Positions 54,916 to 64,000 of a DNA stretch of 64,000 nt are shown here, piece after piece. Every line of letters begins with the position of its first letter. Position 1 is the stretch's first letter. The notes beneath the pieces are model-generated. The model ran no database searches. It worked only from the letters and a program-made list of their open reading frames with translations, and was not told where the DNA came from. The stretch comes from Dechloromonas sp. CZR5. Lineage in GTDB: Bacteria; Pseudomonadota; Gammaproteobacteria; Burkholderiales; Rhodocyclaceae. Both the position numbers and the translations under genes were made by a program. The DNA lies in the NCBI RefSeq assembly GCF_008711155.1, contig NZ_VUYQ01000004.1, positions 1-64,000 of the forward strand, read 5' to 3'.

Positions 54916-55366
54916 GCTCGACGCCATCGATCGCGCGATCATCGATACCTTGCAGGGCGACTTCCCGTTGACCGAGCATCCCTATGCGCAGGCGGCAGAA
55001 CGTCTTGGCATTGCCGAGGCGGATCTTCTGGCGCGTCTGGAACGGATGCTGGCCGACAAGGTGCTGACGCGTTTCGGCCCGATGTTTCAGATCGAACGCA
55101 TGGGCGGCGCCTTCGTGCTGGCGGCGCTGGCCGTTCCCGAGGCGCGCTACGAAACAGTGACCGCGCAGGTCAATGCCTTGCCGCAGGTGGCGCACAACTA
55201 TCGGCGCGAGCACCTGCTCAACATGTGGTTTGTCCTGGCGACCGAGAAGCCTGAGGGGATTGCCGAAGCCATTGCGCAGATCGAGGCGGAGACCGGACTT
55301 CCGGTGCATGCCTTTCCCAAGGAACGGGAGTACTTCGTGCAGATGCAACTGGAGGCCCGGGTATGA
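54908..55366 (+). CDS. nirG: Sirohaem decarboxylase subunit NirG
   Basis: A 152-residue AhbA/NirG-type protein with a winged-helix N-terminal part (LDAIDRAIIDTLQGDFPLTE) and the conserved HNYRREHLLNMWFVLATE. It is most similar to the first half of the neighbouring nirDL protein. The start ATG lies inside the nirDL end, and its stop overlaps nirH (ATGA). NirG and NirH together with NirDL decarboxylate sirohaem. Confidence 0.95.
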   Translation: MRELDAIDRAIIDTLQGDFPLTEHPYAQAAERLGIAEADLLARLERMLADKVLTRFGPMFQIERMGGAFVLAALAVPEARYETVTAQVNALPQVAHNYRREHLLNMWFVLATEKPEGIAEAIAQIEAETGLPVHAFPKEREYFVQMQLEARV

Positions 55367-55842
55367 TCGGTGACGACATCGACCGTGCCCTGATCGTGGC
55401 CACGCAAGGCGGCCTGCCGCTGGTCGGCGAGCCGTATCGCGCGCTGGGCGAGGAATTGGGCATTTCGGCCAGCGAGGTCATCGAACGGCTCGGGCGGATG
55501 CTCGAGAGCGGACTGATCCGGCGGATAGGCGCCGTACCCAATCACTACGCCATCGGCTGGACGGCCAACGGCATGACGGTCTGGGATGTCGACGATGCCG
55601 AGGTCGACCGTCTGGGCGGCCTGGTCGGTTCCTTGCCCTTCGTGACCCATTGCTATCGCCGGCCGCGTTCGCTGCCGGCCTGGCCCTACAACCTTTTCGC
55701 CATGGTGCACGGCAGTTCGCGGGAGGAGTGCGCGACCAAGGCCCGGGATATCCAGGCCCTGCTCGGCGCCGCCTGCCGGGGTAGCGACATCCTGTATTCG
55801 ACGCGCATTCTGAAGAAAACCGGCTTGCGTATCGGTGCCTGA
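55363..55842 (+). CDS. nirH: Sirohaem decarboxylase subunit NirH
   Basis: A 159-residue AhbB/NirH-type protein with HCYRRPRSLPAWPYNLFAMV, the pattern seen in the second half of nirDL. The N-terminus holds the winged-helix part (ELGISASEVIERLGRML). It is the last gene of the block; nirJ, which would be expected next, is not here. The next gene to the right is a cold-shock protein with its own promoter. Confidence 0.95.
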   Translation: MIGDDIDRALIVATQGGLPLVGEPYRALGEELGISASEVIERLGRMLESGLIRRIGAVPNHYAIGWTANGMTVWDVDDAEVDRLGGLVGSLPFVTHCYRRPRSLPAWPYNLFAMVHGSSREECATKARDIQALLGAACRGSDILYSTRILKKTGLRIGA

Positions 55843-55866
55843 TTGCCGGCTGGCAAAGGAATTCGT

Positions 55867-55895
55867 TTGCCATTCAGGCGGATAGCGCGTATTGT
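55867..55895 (+). promoter_or_regulatory. Probable sigma-70 promoter of the cold-shock gene
   Basis: TTGCCA and TATTGT are 17 bases apart. The transcript would begin near 55902, giving a leader of about 140 bases before the cold-shock ATG. A long structured leader is typical of csp mRNAs. The -35 box overlaps a seven-bp inverted repeat (TGGCAAA/TTTGCCA). Confidence 0.6.
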
Positions 55896-56042
55896 GCACC
55901 GCAGCGAATTTCAAGTAGTGTTGTTGTCTCGTTGGTTTAGTTCCCGTACTTCTGCGGCGCCATTCCCGCATTCCCACCTCGCCGTCTTGATCTCGCCCCA
56001 TGCAAGGGGCTATGCCCCGTAACCAACCCGGAGATTCAAGAT

Positions 56043-56246
56043 ATGGCACAAGGTACCGTCAAGTGGTTCAACGATTCCAAAGGTTTTGGCTTCATCACCC
56101 CGGATGGTGGTGGCGAAGACCTGTTCGCGCATTTCTCGGCCATTCAGTCGCAAGGTTTCAAAACCCTGGCTGAAGGTCAGCGCGTCAGCTTTGAAGTAAC
56201 CACCGGCCCGAAGGGCAAGCAGGCCAGCAACATCCAGGCTGCCTGA
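56043..56246 (+). CDS. Cold-shock protein (CspA family)
   Basis: A 67-residue OB-fold protein that binds single-stranded RNA and DNA. It has RNP-1 (KGFGFITP) and RNP-2 (DLFAHFSAI) and begins [13 protein letters not shown]. It acts as an RNA chaperone in cold or general stress. A long leader precedes it; a GC-rich stem-loop without T run follows it. Confidence 0.97.
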   Translation: MAQGTVKWFNDSKGFGFITPDGGGEDLFAHFSAIQSQGFKTLAEGQRVSFEVTTGPKGKQASNIQAA

Positions 56247-56285
56247 TCGCTGGCGCGGACCCGTCCGGCGTCCGCGTCCCTGTGT

Positions 56286-56305
56286 GGCCCGACCTGCGTC
56301 GGGCC
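56286..56305 (+). other. Stem-loop between csp and infA
   Basis: GGCCCGAC and GTCGGGCC form a perfect eight-bp stem with a CTGC loop, without a T run. It may shield the csp message 3' end or lie in the infA leader. Confidence 0.55.
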
Positions 56306-56331
56306 GCCTCATTCCCTGAATGGAGGCCGCC

Positions 56332-56589
56332 ATGGCCAAAGAAGAATTGCTCGAGATGCAAGGCGTCGTTGCTGACGTCCTGCCCGACTCCCGCTTTCTC
56401 GTTAATCTGGAAAATGGTCACTCGCTGATCGCCTACACCGCCGGCAAGATGCGCAAGCACCACATCCGTATTCTGGCCGGCGACAAAGTGACGCTTGAGT
56501 TGTCGCCCTACGATTTGAGCAAGGGCCGGATCACTTTCCGTCACATTGAAGGACGCATGCCGTCGGCACCCAGGGTCAGGCGCGCCTGA
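56332..56589 (+). CDS. infA: Translation initiation factor IF-1
   Basis: An 85-residue S1/OB-fold protein ([21 protein letters not shown]) with the ribosome-binding stretch [20 protein letters not shown], and longer than the usual 72 residues because of an Arg/Pro-rich C-terminal extension ([13 protein letters not shown]). I start it at 56332 after GGAGG; an earlier ATG adds four residues. Many betaproteobacteria carry a second infA next to a cold-shock gene, so this may be the paralogue rather than the main copy in the ribosomal-protein operon. Confidence 0.92.
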   Translation: MAKEELLEMQGVVADVLPDSRFLVNLENGHSLIAYTAGKMRKHHIRILAGDKVTLELSPYDLSKGRITFRHIEGRMPSAPRVRRA

Positions 56590-56635
56590 GCCGCTTGGGA
56601 GAAAAACGGCAACGCGGCACGTCCGCAAAGTGAAA

Positions 56636-56661
56636 AGCCCGGCCTGCGCCGGGCTTTTTTT
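56636..56661 (+). terminator. Intrinsic terminator after infA
   Basis: An eight-bp perfect stem (AGCCCGGC with GCCGGGCT, CTGC loop) is followed by seven T. It separates the rightward infA from the leftward cphA, which converges on it. Confidence 0.92.
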
Positions 56662-56676
56662 CTTCAGAAAGAAAGG

Positions 56677-59250
56677 TCAGGCCGTTTCGGCGATGCGCCC
56701 GGCGATGTGGGCCAGCGCTTCCTCGACCTGATCGATCAGGATCAGGCAGAGGTCGCCCGGCTGCAGGCGCTCCAGCGCCCGATCGATGGCATTGAATTCA
56801 CCGGTGATTTCGTCGATGCGCTTGGTGCGTCTGGCGCCCTTCAGGCCATCGCGCAACAGGGCGACGACTTCGCCGTCCTCGCGGCCGCGCTGGCAAGCAT
56901 CCTGGTAAAGGATGGCATCGTCGAAGGCATTGCCCAGAATCTCGGTCTGCTGGCGGATATCCTCGTCGCGCCGGTCGCCGGCACCGCTGATCACCACCGA
57001 GCGACGTACGGCCGGCATGCCCTCGACCGCCTGAACCAGGGCCTGCATGGCGTCCGGATTGTGTCCGTAGTCGGCGATCAGCGTGGCACCCTTGTAATCG
57101 AATACGTTGAAGCGGCCCGGCGCGGTGGCGGCGTCGCTGATGAAACCGGACAGCGCCTTCTCGATCACCGCCCAGTCCAGACCCAGTGCCCAGCCGGTGG
57201 CCGTGGCCGCCATGGCGTTTTCAACCTGGAAGCCGATGCTGCCGTTGCGGGTCAGCGGGATCGCGGAGAACGGAATGCGATAGCTCTTGCGACCCTCCTG
57301 GCAGACGATGCCTTCGTCGTTGGCGTAGACGACCCGCTTGTTCTGGGCGCGGTGCGTGGCGAGCACCGGGTTGGCCTTGTCGCGGGCGAAGAAGATGATG
57401 TTGCCCGGGCAATGGGCGGCCATGCGCGCGACCTGCGGGTCGGCTGCATTGAGGACGGCCATGCCGTGCGGGGCGACGTTTTCGACGATGACACGCTTGA
57501 CCACGGCCAGTTCGTCAACGGTGGTGATGTAGTTGAGGCCCAGGTGGTCGCCGATGCCGATATTGGTCACCACGGCGACATCGCACATGTCGAAGCCCAG
57601 GCCTTCGCGCAGCACACCGCCACGGGCGGTTTCGAACACGGCAGCATCGACGTCCGGATGCATCAGCACGTTGCGCGCGCTGCGCGGGCCGGAACAATCG
57701 CCGTTGTCGATCTGCCGGCCTTCGACATAGACGCCGTCGGTGCTGGTCATGCCGACGCGCTGGCCGTTGGCTTCGAAGATACGGCCGATCAGGCGGCTGG
57801 TCGTCGTCTTGCCGTTGGTGCCGGCGATGGCGACGATGGGAATGCGGGCGCTGTCGCCATCCGGGAACATCATGCCGACGATGGCCTTGCCGACGTCGCG
57901 GCCCTTGCCGAAGGACGGATCGAGGTGCATGCGCAGGCCGGGCGCGGCATTGACTTCGACGATGCCGCCGCCCTGGTCTTCGAGCGGCTTCAGGATGGTG
58001 TCGCACACCACGTCGATGCCGGCGATGTCGAGGCCGACCGTCTGCGCGGCGGCGACGGCGGCGGCGGCGAGGTCGGGATGGACGTCGTCGGTGACGTCGG
58101 TGGCGGTGCCGCCGGTCGACAGGTTGGCGTTGTTGCGCAGCACGACGCGGGCACCGCGCTGCGGCACCGAGTCGGCGTTATAGCCTTGCTCGGCGAGGCG
58201 GGCGAGGGCAATTTCGTCGAAGCGGATCTTGGTCAGAGACGTGGCATGGCCGTCGGAACGGCGCGGATCGCTATTGACGATATCGACCAGCTCGCGGACC
58301 GTGTGCTTGCCGTCGCCGATGACCAGCGGCGGGTCGCGCCGGGCGGCGGCGATCAGTTTGTTGCCGATGACCAGCAGGCGCCAGTCGTGGCCGGGCAGGT
58401 ACTTCTCGACCATGATGTCGTCGCGGAACTCGATGGCGACGCGATAGGCGCGGCGCACCTGTTCCTCGCTCGTCAGATTGACCGAGATGCCCTTGCCCTG
58501 GTTGCCGTCCTGCGGCTTGACGACGACCGGCAGGCCGACTTCCTGGGCGGCTGCCCAGGCGTCGTCCTCGTTCTCGACCGGGCGGCCGTAGGGAACGGCA
58601 ACGCCGGAGGCGTGCAACAGGTTCTTGGTCAGCTCCTTGTCCTGCGCAATCGACTCGGCAATGGCGCTGGTGAAGCTCGTTTCGGCGGCCTGGATGCGTT
58701 TCTGCTTGCTGCCCCAGCCGAACTGGACGAGGCTGCCCTGCGTCAGACGGCGATAGGGAATGCCGCGGGCGACGGCGGCCGCGACGATGGCGCCGGTGGA
58801 GGGGCCGAGGCGGATGTCCTCGTCGAGGTCGCGCATTTCCTTCAGCGTACCGTCGAGATCGAAGGGGGTATCGTTCAGTGCGGCCAGGCAGAGCTGCTCG
58901 GCGTATTTGAAAGCCAGCCGGCCGACGTCTTCCTCGGAATATTCGACGACGACCTGGTAAATGCCTGCTTCGACAGTCTGCGTCGTGCGGCTGAAGGTAA
59001 CCGGGCAGCCGGCCTGGGCTTGCAGGCCGAGGGCACAGAATTCGAGGGCGTGGGCCATCGACACCGTGTCGAGGTGGTCGGAGGGAATGAGGTCGCCGAG
59101 TTCCGGAAAGCGCTCGCGCAGGCGGGCTTCGAAGCCCGGCAGGTCGGCGATGGCAACTTCGGCGTCGGCGCAGCTGACGATGGCCTGGATGGCGGTGTGG
59201 CGGCTCCACAGGTTGGGGCCGCGCAGGGCACGAATGCGGGAAACGTCCAT
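56677..59250 (-). CDS. cphA: Cyanophycin synthetase CphA
   Basis: An 857-residue enzyme that makes multi-L-arginyl-poly-L-aspartate from Asp, Arg and ATP. The N-terminal domain (about 1-160) is followed by an ATP-grasp domain (VVVKPQDGNQGKGISVNL near 242-259, GIVEVNAAPGLRMHLDP near 429-445). The Mur ligase part has the P-loop AIAGTNGKTTTS (K481) and FDYKGATLIADYGHNPDAM in its C-terminal domain. All three parts look intact. It follows cphA' by 16 bases, so the two are co-expressed. This is a nitrogen and carbon store. Confidence 0.96.
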   Translation of the reverse strand: MDVSRIRALRGPNLWSRHTAIQAIVSCADAEVAIADLPGFEARLRERFPELGDLIPSDHLDTVSMAHALEFCALGLQAQAGCPVTFSRTTQTVEAGIYQVVVEYSEEDVGRLAFKYAEQLCLAALNDTPFDLDGTLKEMRDLDEDIRLGPSTGAIVAAAVARGIPYRRLTQGSLVQFGWGSKQKRIQAAETSFTSAIAESIAQDKELTKNLLHASGVAVPYGRPVENEDDAWAAAQEVGLPVVVKPQDGNQGKGISVNLTSEEQVRRAYRVAIEFRDDIMVEKYLPGHDWRLLVIGNKLIAAARRDPPLVIGDGKHTVRELVDIVNSDPRRSDGHATSLTKIRFDEIALARLAEQGYNADSVPQRGARVVLRNNANLSTGGTATDVTDDVHPDLAAAAVAAAQTVGLDIAGIDVVCDTILKPLEDQGGGIVEVNAAPGLRMHLDPSFGKGRDVGKAIVGMMFPDGDSARIPIVAIAGTNGKTTTSRLIGRIFEANGQRVGMTSTDGVYVEGRQIDNGDCSGPRSARNVLMHPDVDAAVFETARGGVLREGLGFDMCDVAVVTNIGIGDHLGLNYITTVDELAVVKRVIVENVAPHGMAVLNAADPQVARMAAHCPGNIIFFARDKANPVLATHRAQNKRVVYANDEGIVCQEGRKSYRIPFSAIPLTRNGSIGFQVENAMAATATGWALGLDWAVIEKALSGFISDAATAPGRFNVFDYKGATLIADYGHNPDAMQALVQAVEGMPAVRRSVVISGAGDRRDEDIRQQTEILGNAFDDAILYQDACQRGREDGEVVALLRDGLKGARRTKRIDEITGEFNAIDRALERLQPGDLCLILIDQVEEALAHIAGRIAETA

Positions 59251-59266
59251 GACGCGATGTTCCTTG

Positions 59267-61513
59267 TTATTTCTGTAGGGCCGCGCGCAGCGGTTTCTTG
59301 GCCTGGATCGGCAACAGGGCTTCCGGCTCCGGCAGGTCGAGGCCGAAGGTCTTGACGCCGGTGGCGATGACTTCCTGGGTCAGGCCCAGCGCCCAGCCGG
59401 CGGCGACGGCAGCCAGCACATTGGCGATGTCTTCCGGGTTCTTGCCCTTGCCGATGTGCGGTACGTCGCCGAGGCGGCAGATGCGGGTTTCGTCGGCACC
59501 GGTGCGCAGGATGATGCGGCCGTCGGCGACCGTCACGCCACGTTTGCCGGCGGCAAAGTGCTCGGCCAGCTTCAGGCAGGAGGGGTCGGCGGCAAAGAAG
59601 ATGACCTCGCCGTCGCACAGTTCGGCGAAGTCGGCAACCAGTGGGTCGGCGGCATTGAGCACGGCATAGCCGGCGGGCAGCACGACATCGACCTGGGTCC
59701 GATAGATCGAGCGCGGCGTTGTGTAGTACTCGCCGCCGGTGGGCTGCACATCCCAGCGCGATAGGTCTTCGTCGCCGGAGGCGATATTGGTGATGATGCC
59801 CACCGAACAGCGGTCGTAAGCCAAGCCCTGGCCGAGGATCACTTCCGGGCCGTTTTCGATGACGGCAGCCTCGATGGCGCGGTTGAGCAGCAGGCGGCGG
59901 CCGGCCGACCAGTTGGCGGCATCGCTTTTCTGCACCTGCCGGCGGTTCTGGAACAGGCCGTCGCTGCAGGCCAGTCCGGTATGCGCACCGGACAGGTAGA
60001 GCAGGTGAGCAACCAGCTTGGCGACGGCCGTCTTGCCGTGCGTGCCGGAGACGCCGACCAGCGGAATACGGCCGGTCTGGCTGGCGGAGAACAAGTTGTT
60101 GACAATCGCCTGGCCGACCGGGCGCGGCTTGCCGACGCCGGGCTTGATGTGCATGAGCAGGCTGGGGCCGGCATTGACTTCGACGATGGCTCCGCCCTGG
60201 GCGGCCAGCGGCTTGGAAACGTCCTGGCAGACAAGGTCGATACCAGCGATGTCGAGGCCGACGACGCGGGCTGCCAGCGAGGCAATGGCGGCGGTGTCGG
60301 GATGGACTTCGTCGGTGCAGTCGAAGGCATGGTTGGCGTTGCGCTGGATCAGTACCTCGCGCCCGGATTCCGGAATGCCATCGGCCGTCAATTTCTGACG
60401 ATCCAGTTCCATCTGTGCAGCGGTGTCGATACGGATGATCGACAGGGGGTGCAGTTCGGTCGAGCCACGGCGCGGATCGATATTGATCTGCGTGTCGATC
60501 AGTTCCTGGACCGTTTGCTTGCCGTCGCCGGTGACGGTAATCAGGTCGCTGCGATTGGCCGCGATCAGCTTGCCGCCGATGACCAGCAGGCGGTGCTCAA
60601 TACCCTGGATGGATCGTTCGACGAGTACGCCCGAGCCTTCCTCGACGGCGATCGCATAGGCCTTGCGGACATCGTCGGCAGTGGTCAGGTCGATGAACAC
60701 GCCACGCCCGTGGTTGCCGTCGGTCGGCTTGACGACGACGGGATAGCCGATGTCCTCGGCGGCGTCGACGGCATCGTTGGCGTCATCGACTTCGCGGCCT
60801 TCGGGAACCGGCACGCCGACCGAGGAAATCAGTTCCTTGGTCAGGTCCTTGTCGCGCGAGATGGTTTCGGCGATGGCGCTGGTGCTGTCGGTTTCCGCCG
60901 TCCAGATACGGCGCATCGCGGCACCGTAGCCGAGCTGGACGAGATTGCCGTCGTCGAGCAGGCGGATGTGCGGAATCTTGCGCGCTTCGGCCGCGTTGAC
61001 GATGGCGGCGGTGGACGGGCCGAGGTATTTGCGGTCGACCCTGCGGCGCAGGGGCCTGACGGCTTCGGCGAGATCGAACGGGTCGTCGTGGATGGCAGCA
61101 AGCAGCAGTTCGCGGCCGATATCCAGCGCCAGGCGGGTGCATTCCTCATGGAAATTGCTGACCACCAGCTTGTAGACGCCGCGCGTCGTCGTTTCGCGGG
61201 TGCGTCCGAAACCGTCCGGCAGGCCGGCGACGGTCATCAGTTCGAGGACGATGTGCTCGAGGATGTGGCCAGCCCAGGTGCCTTCCTTGAGGCGACGCAG
61301 GAAGCCTCCGCGCTCGTCGTAGTTGCAGCGATGCTCGACCAGGCCGGGCAGCCAGGCTTCGAGGCGCTCGTACAGGCCAGGAATCTTGTCCGAGGGAAAG
61401 TCTTCGAGTTCGCCGATGTCGATCCAGGTCTCGATGCACGGCGGGTAGGTCCAGATGCTCGGCCCCTTGAGCGAGATCGAGTCCTTGAAAACGATGTCTT
61501 GTCTTTTTTTCAT
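59267..61513 (-). CDS. CphA' cyanophycin synthetase paralogue, shortened C-terminus
   Basis: A 748-residue relative of CphA. It keeps the N-terminal domain, an ATP-grasp domain (VVVKPTDGNHGRGVFIDL, GAIVEVNAGPSLLMHIKP) and a Mur P-loop (GVSGTHGKTAVAKL, K494). It stops about 130 residues earlier than CphA, before the Mur ligase C-terminal domain that closes over the active site. Such cphA' genes occur beside cphA in several betaproteobacteria. It may be a partner, regulator or specialised ligase; no frameshift is visible. Confidence 0.92.
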   Translation of the reverse strand: MKKRQDIVFKDSISLKGPSIWTYPPCIETWIDIGELEDFPSDKIPGLYERLEAWLPGLVEHRCNYDERGGFLRRLKEGTWAGHILEHIVLELMTVAGLPDGFGRTRETTTRGVYKLVVSNFHEECTRLALDIGRELLLAAIHDDPFDLAEAVRPLRRRVDRKYLGPSTAAIVNAAEARKIPHIRLLDDGNLVQLGYGAAMRRIWTAETDSTSAIAETISRDKDLTKELISSVGVPVPEGREVDDANDAVDAAEDIGYPVVVKPTDGNHGRGVFIDLTTADDVRKAYAIAVEEGSGVLVERSIQGIEHRLLVIGGKLIAANRSDLITVTGDGKQTVQELIDTQINIDPRRGSTELHPLSIIRIDTAAQMELDRQKLTADGIPESGREVLIQRNANHAFDCTDEVHPDTAAIASLAARVVGLDIAGIDLVCQDVSKPLAAQGGAIVEVNAGPSLLMHIKPGVGKPRPVGQAIVNNLFSASQTGRIPLVGVSGTHGKTAVAKLVAHLLYLSGAHTGLACSDGLFQNRRQVQKSDAANWSAGRRLLLNRAIEAAVIENGPEVILGQGLAYDRCSVGIITNIASGDEDLSRWDVQPTGGEYYTTPRSIYRTQVDVVLPAGYAVLNAADPLVADFAELCDGEVIFFAADPSCLKLAEHFAAGKRGVTVADGRIILRTGADETRICRLGDVPHIGKGKNPEDIANVLAAVAAGWALGLTQEVIATGVKTFGLDLPEPEALLPIQAKKPLRAALQK

Positions 61514-61552
61514 GTGTTCTGCTTTGGCCGGAGGCCCCGGCGATGATCGCGA

Positions 61553-61572
61553 GTTATTACGACATTATTAAC
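61553..61572. promoter_or_regulatory. Imperfect AT-rich palindrome upstream of cphA'
   Basis: GTTATTACGACATTATTAAC is nearly self-complementary (GTTA-TA arms around a six-base centre) and is AT-rich compared with its surroundings. It is 40 to 60 bases upstream of the cphA' start, in the 118-base gap to the DUF1854 gene. It could be an operator. The regulator is unknown. Confidence 0.4.
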
Positions 61573-61631
61573 GCTTTCATGTCGTTTGCGGCTGACCGCC
61601 GTGCAAATTTGTCACATATCTGCACGGGCGG

Positions 61632-62102
61632 TTACAGGAAACGGTCGAGCAGCTTGCGACTATGCTTGTCGAGCGTTGTCAGGTCGCGGACCAGGAACTG
61701 GATGCCGTTGGCGTCGGCGATCAGCAGGCGCGTCTGCGACAGGCGGCGGATGTCTTCCTCGCCCTTGAGGATCAGTTCGGTCTGCCCACGGTTGGTCTGC
61801 ACCTGCCAGGTGCTCGGGCAGGCGAAGCCGGAGACGCCTAGGATGCGTTCGATTTCGGGTACGAACTCGCGGCTGCGCAGGTCGGCTTCGACGATATCGC
61901 GCATGGCCGGCGGCAGGTCGGCGACACGATCGACCCAGCCCACTTCGTGGCCTTCGAAATTGATCAGCGACAGGCCTTCGTCAGGGGCGGCGATGGGGAA
62001 GGCGCGTACCGGGGTGACGCCCTCGTGGCGGATGCCCTGGGCATCGGTCAGCACCAGACGGCCGAAATTGTCGCAATGCAGCTGGAAATTGAGAGTGGAC
62101 AT
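61632..62102 (-). CDS. Cyanophycin-associated DUF1854 protein
   Basis: A 156-residue soluble protein of the DUF1854 family, which travels with cphA genes in betaproteobacteria. It has LQLHCDNFGRLVLTDAQG-type sequence, HEGVTPVRAFPIAAPDEGLS, and the ending LTTLDKHSRKLLDRFL. It has no signal peptide or transmembrane helix. It begins 12 bases after the ABC transporter stop, so the two are probably made together. The molecular role is not known; a cytoplasmic partner of the transporter is a reasonable guess. Confidence 0.88.
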   Translation of the reverse strand: MSTLNFQLHCDNFGRLVLTDAQGIRHEGVTPVRAFPIAAPDEGLSLINFEGHEVGWVDRVADLPPAMRDIVEADLRSREFVPEIERILGVSGFACPSTWQVQTNRGQTELILKGEEDIRRLSQTRLLIADANGIQFLVRDLTTLDKHSRKLLDRFL

Positions 62103-62114
62103 GGCTTGCTCGGC

Positions 62115-64000
<1,886 letters not shown>

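Noticed and set aside
56707-59355. An 882-residue open frame on the plus strand opposite cphA
   Set aside because: It is a shadow of the cphA codon bias and has the Gly/Ala/Asp-heavy composition typical of such frames. cphA has all expected motifs.
59981-61546. A 521-residue open frame opposite cphA'
   Set aside because: Same shadow effect; no motif, no ribosome site.

Overview
The window looks like chromosomal DNA of a denitrifying betaproteobacterium, most likely a member of the Rhodocyclales (Dechloromonas/Azonexus/Azospira-like). The grounds are high G+C, dense same-strand operons, the tgt-yajC-secD-secF order, a cytochrome cd1 nitrite reductase cluster, and a paired cphA/cphA' cyanophycin locus with its DUF1854 and ABC-transporter companions. 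The species call is inference; no 16S gene is present. Only the last bases of a 5S rRNA are seen, at the left edge.

Layout. 1-1900: end of an rRNA operon with its terminator, then leftward genes for a dienoyl-CoA isomerase-like crotonase, a small unknown and a PduO-type cobalamin adenosyltransferase. 1900-8400: rightward glycolate/glyoxylate genes (hyi, glcD, glcE, glcF), followed by an HDOD protein and a PP2C phosphatase. 8450-13390: leftward rhlE, a response regulator overlapping a large membrane histidine kinase, and a lipoprotein. 13480-19010: rightward ugpB-ugpQ (a binding protein with no permease beside it), a small exported protein, alaS and a small exported protein. 19040-25700: a long leftward run of a membrane protein, EAL-HDOD protein, phosphomannomutase/phosphoglucomutase, YheT-type hydrolase, SnoaL/DUF4440-like protein, waaF, a zinc-finger protein and ilvE. 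25780-27880: rightward nudJ, an exported C-H-D protein and mnmA. 27900-29230: HD-GYP protein and a GST, both leftward. 29320-32650: purB, two small genes, cytochrome c' and cytochrome b561.

32660-34920 is an H-NOX nitric-oxide sensor gene transcribed leftward into a hybrid kinase with an HNOBA domain. 35050-39415 holds secF, secD, yajC and tgt. 39440-46810 is a rightward heavy-metal RND efflux island (His-rich protein, TolC-family channel, anchored periplasmic protein, membrane-fusion protein, RND pump, small periplasmic protein, DUF411 protein). It separates tgt from queA, which is followed upstream by tRNA-Leu(CAA).

48430-55842 is the nitrite-reduction block: nirE diverges from nirS across a promoter with a perfect FNR/DNR-type site. 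Downstream of nirS lie an ethylbenzene-dehydrogenase-like dihaem cytochrome, a cupredoxin, nirC, nirF, a fused nirDL, nirG and nirH. No nirJ or nirN is present here. A cold-shock gene and an infA paralogue follow. From 56677 to the right edge is a leftward cyanophycin locus: an ABC transporter with an N-terminal zinc ribbon (cut by the window edge), a DUF1854 protein, cphA' without a complete Mur-ligase C-terminal domain, and full-length cphA.

Taken together the window suggests anaerobic nitrite respiration, NO sensing and nitrogen storage, next to housekeeping translation, tRNA modification and secretion genes. No insertion sequence, prophage, CRISPR array or origin was seen. No stretch longer than 300 bases lacks a gene; the longest gaps are 49195-49454 (nir promoter region) and 55843-56042 (cold-shock leader).
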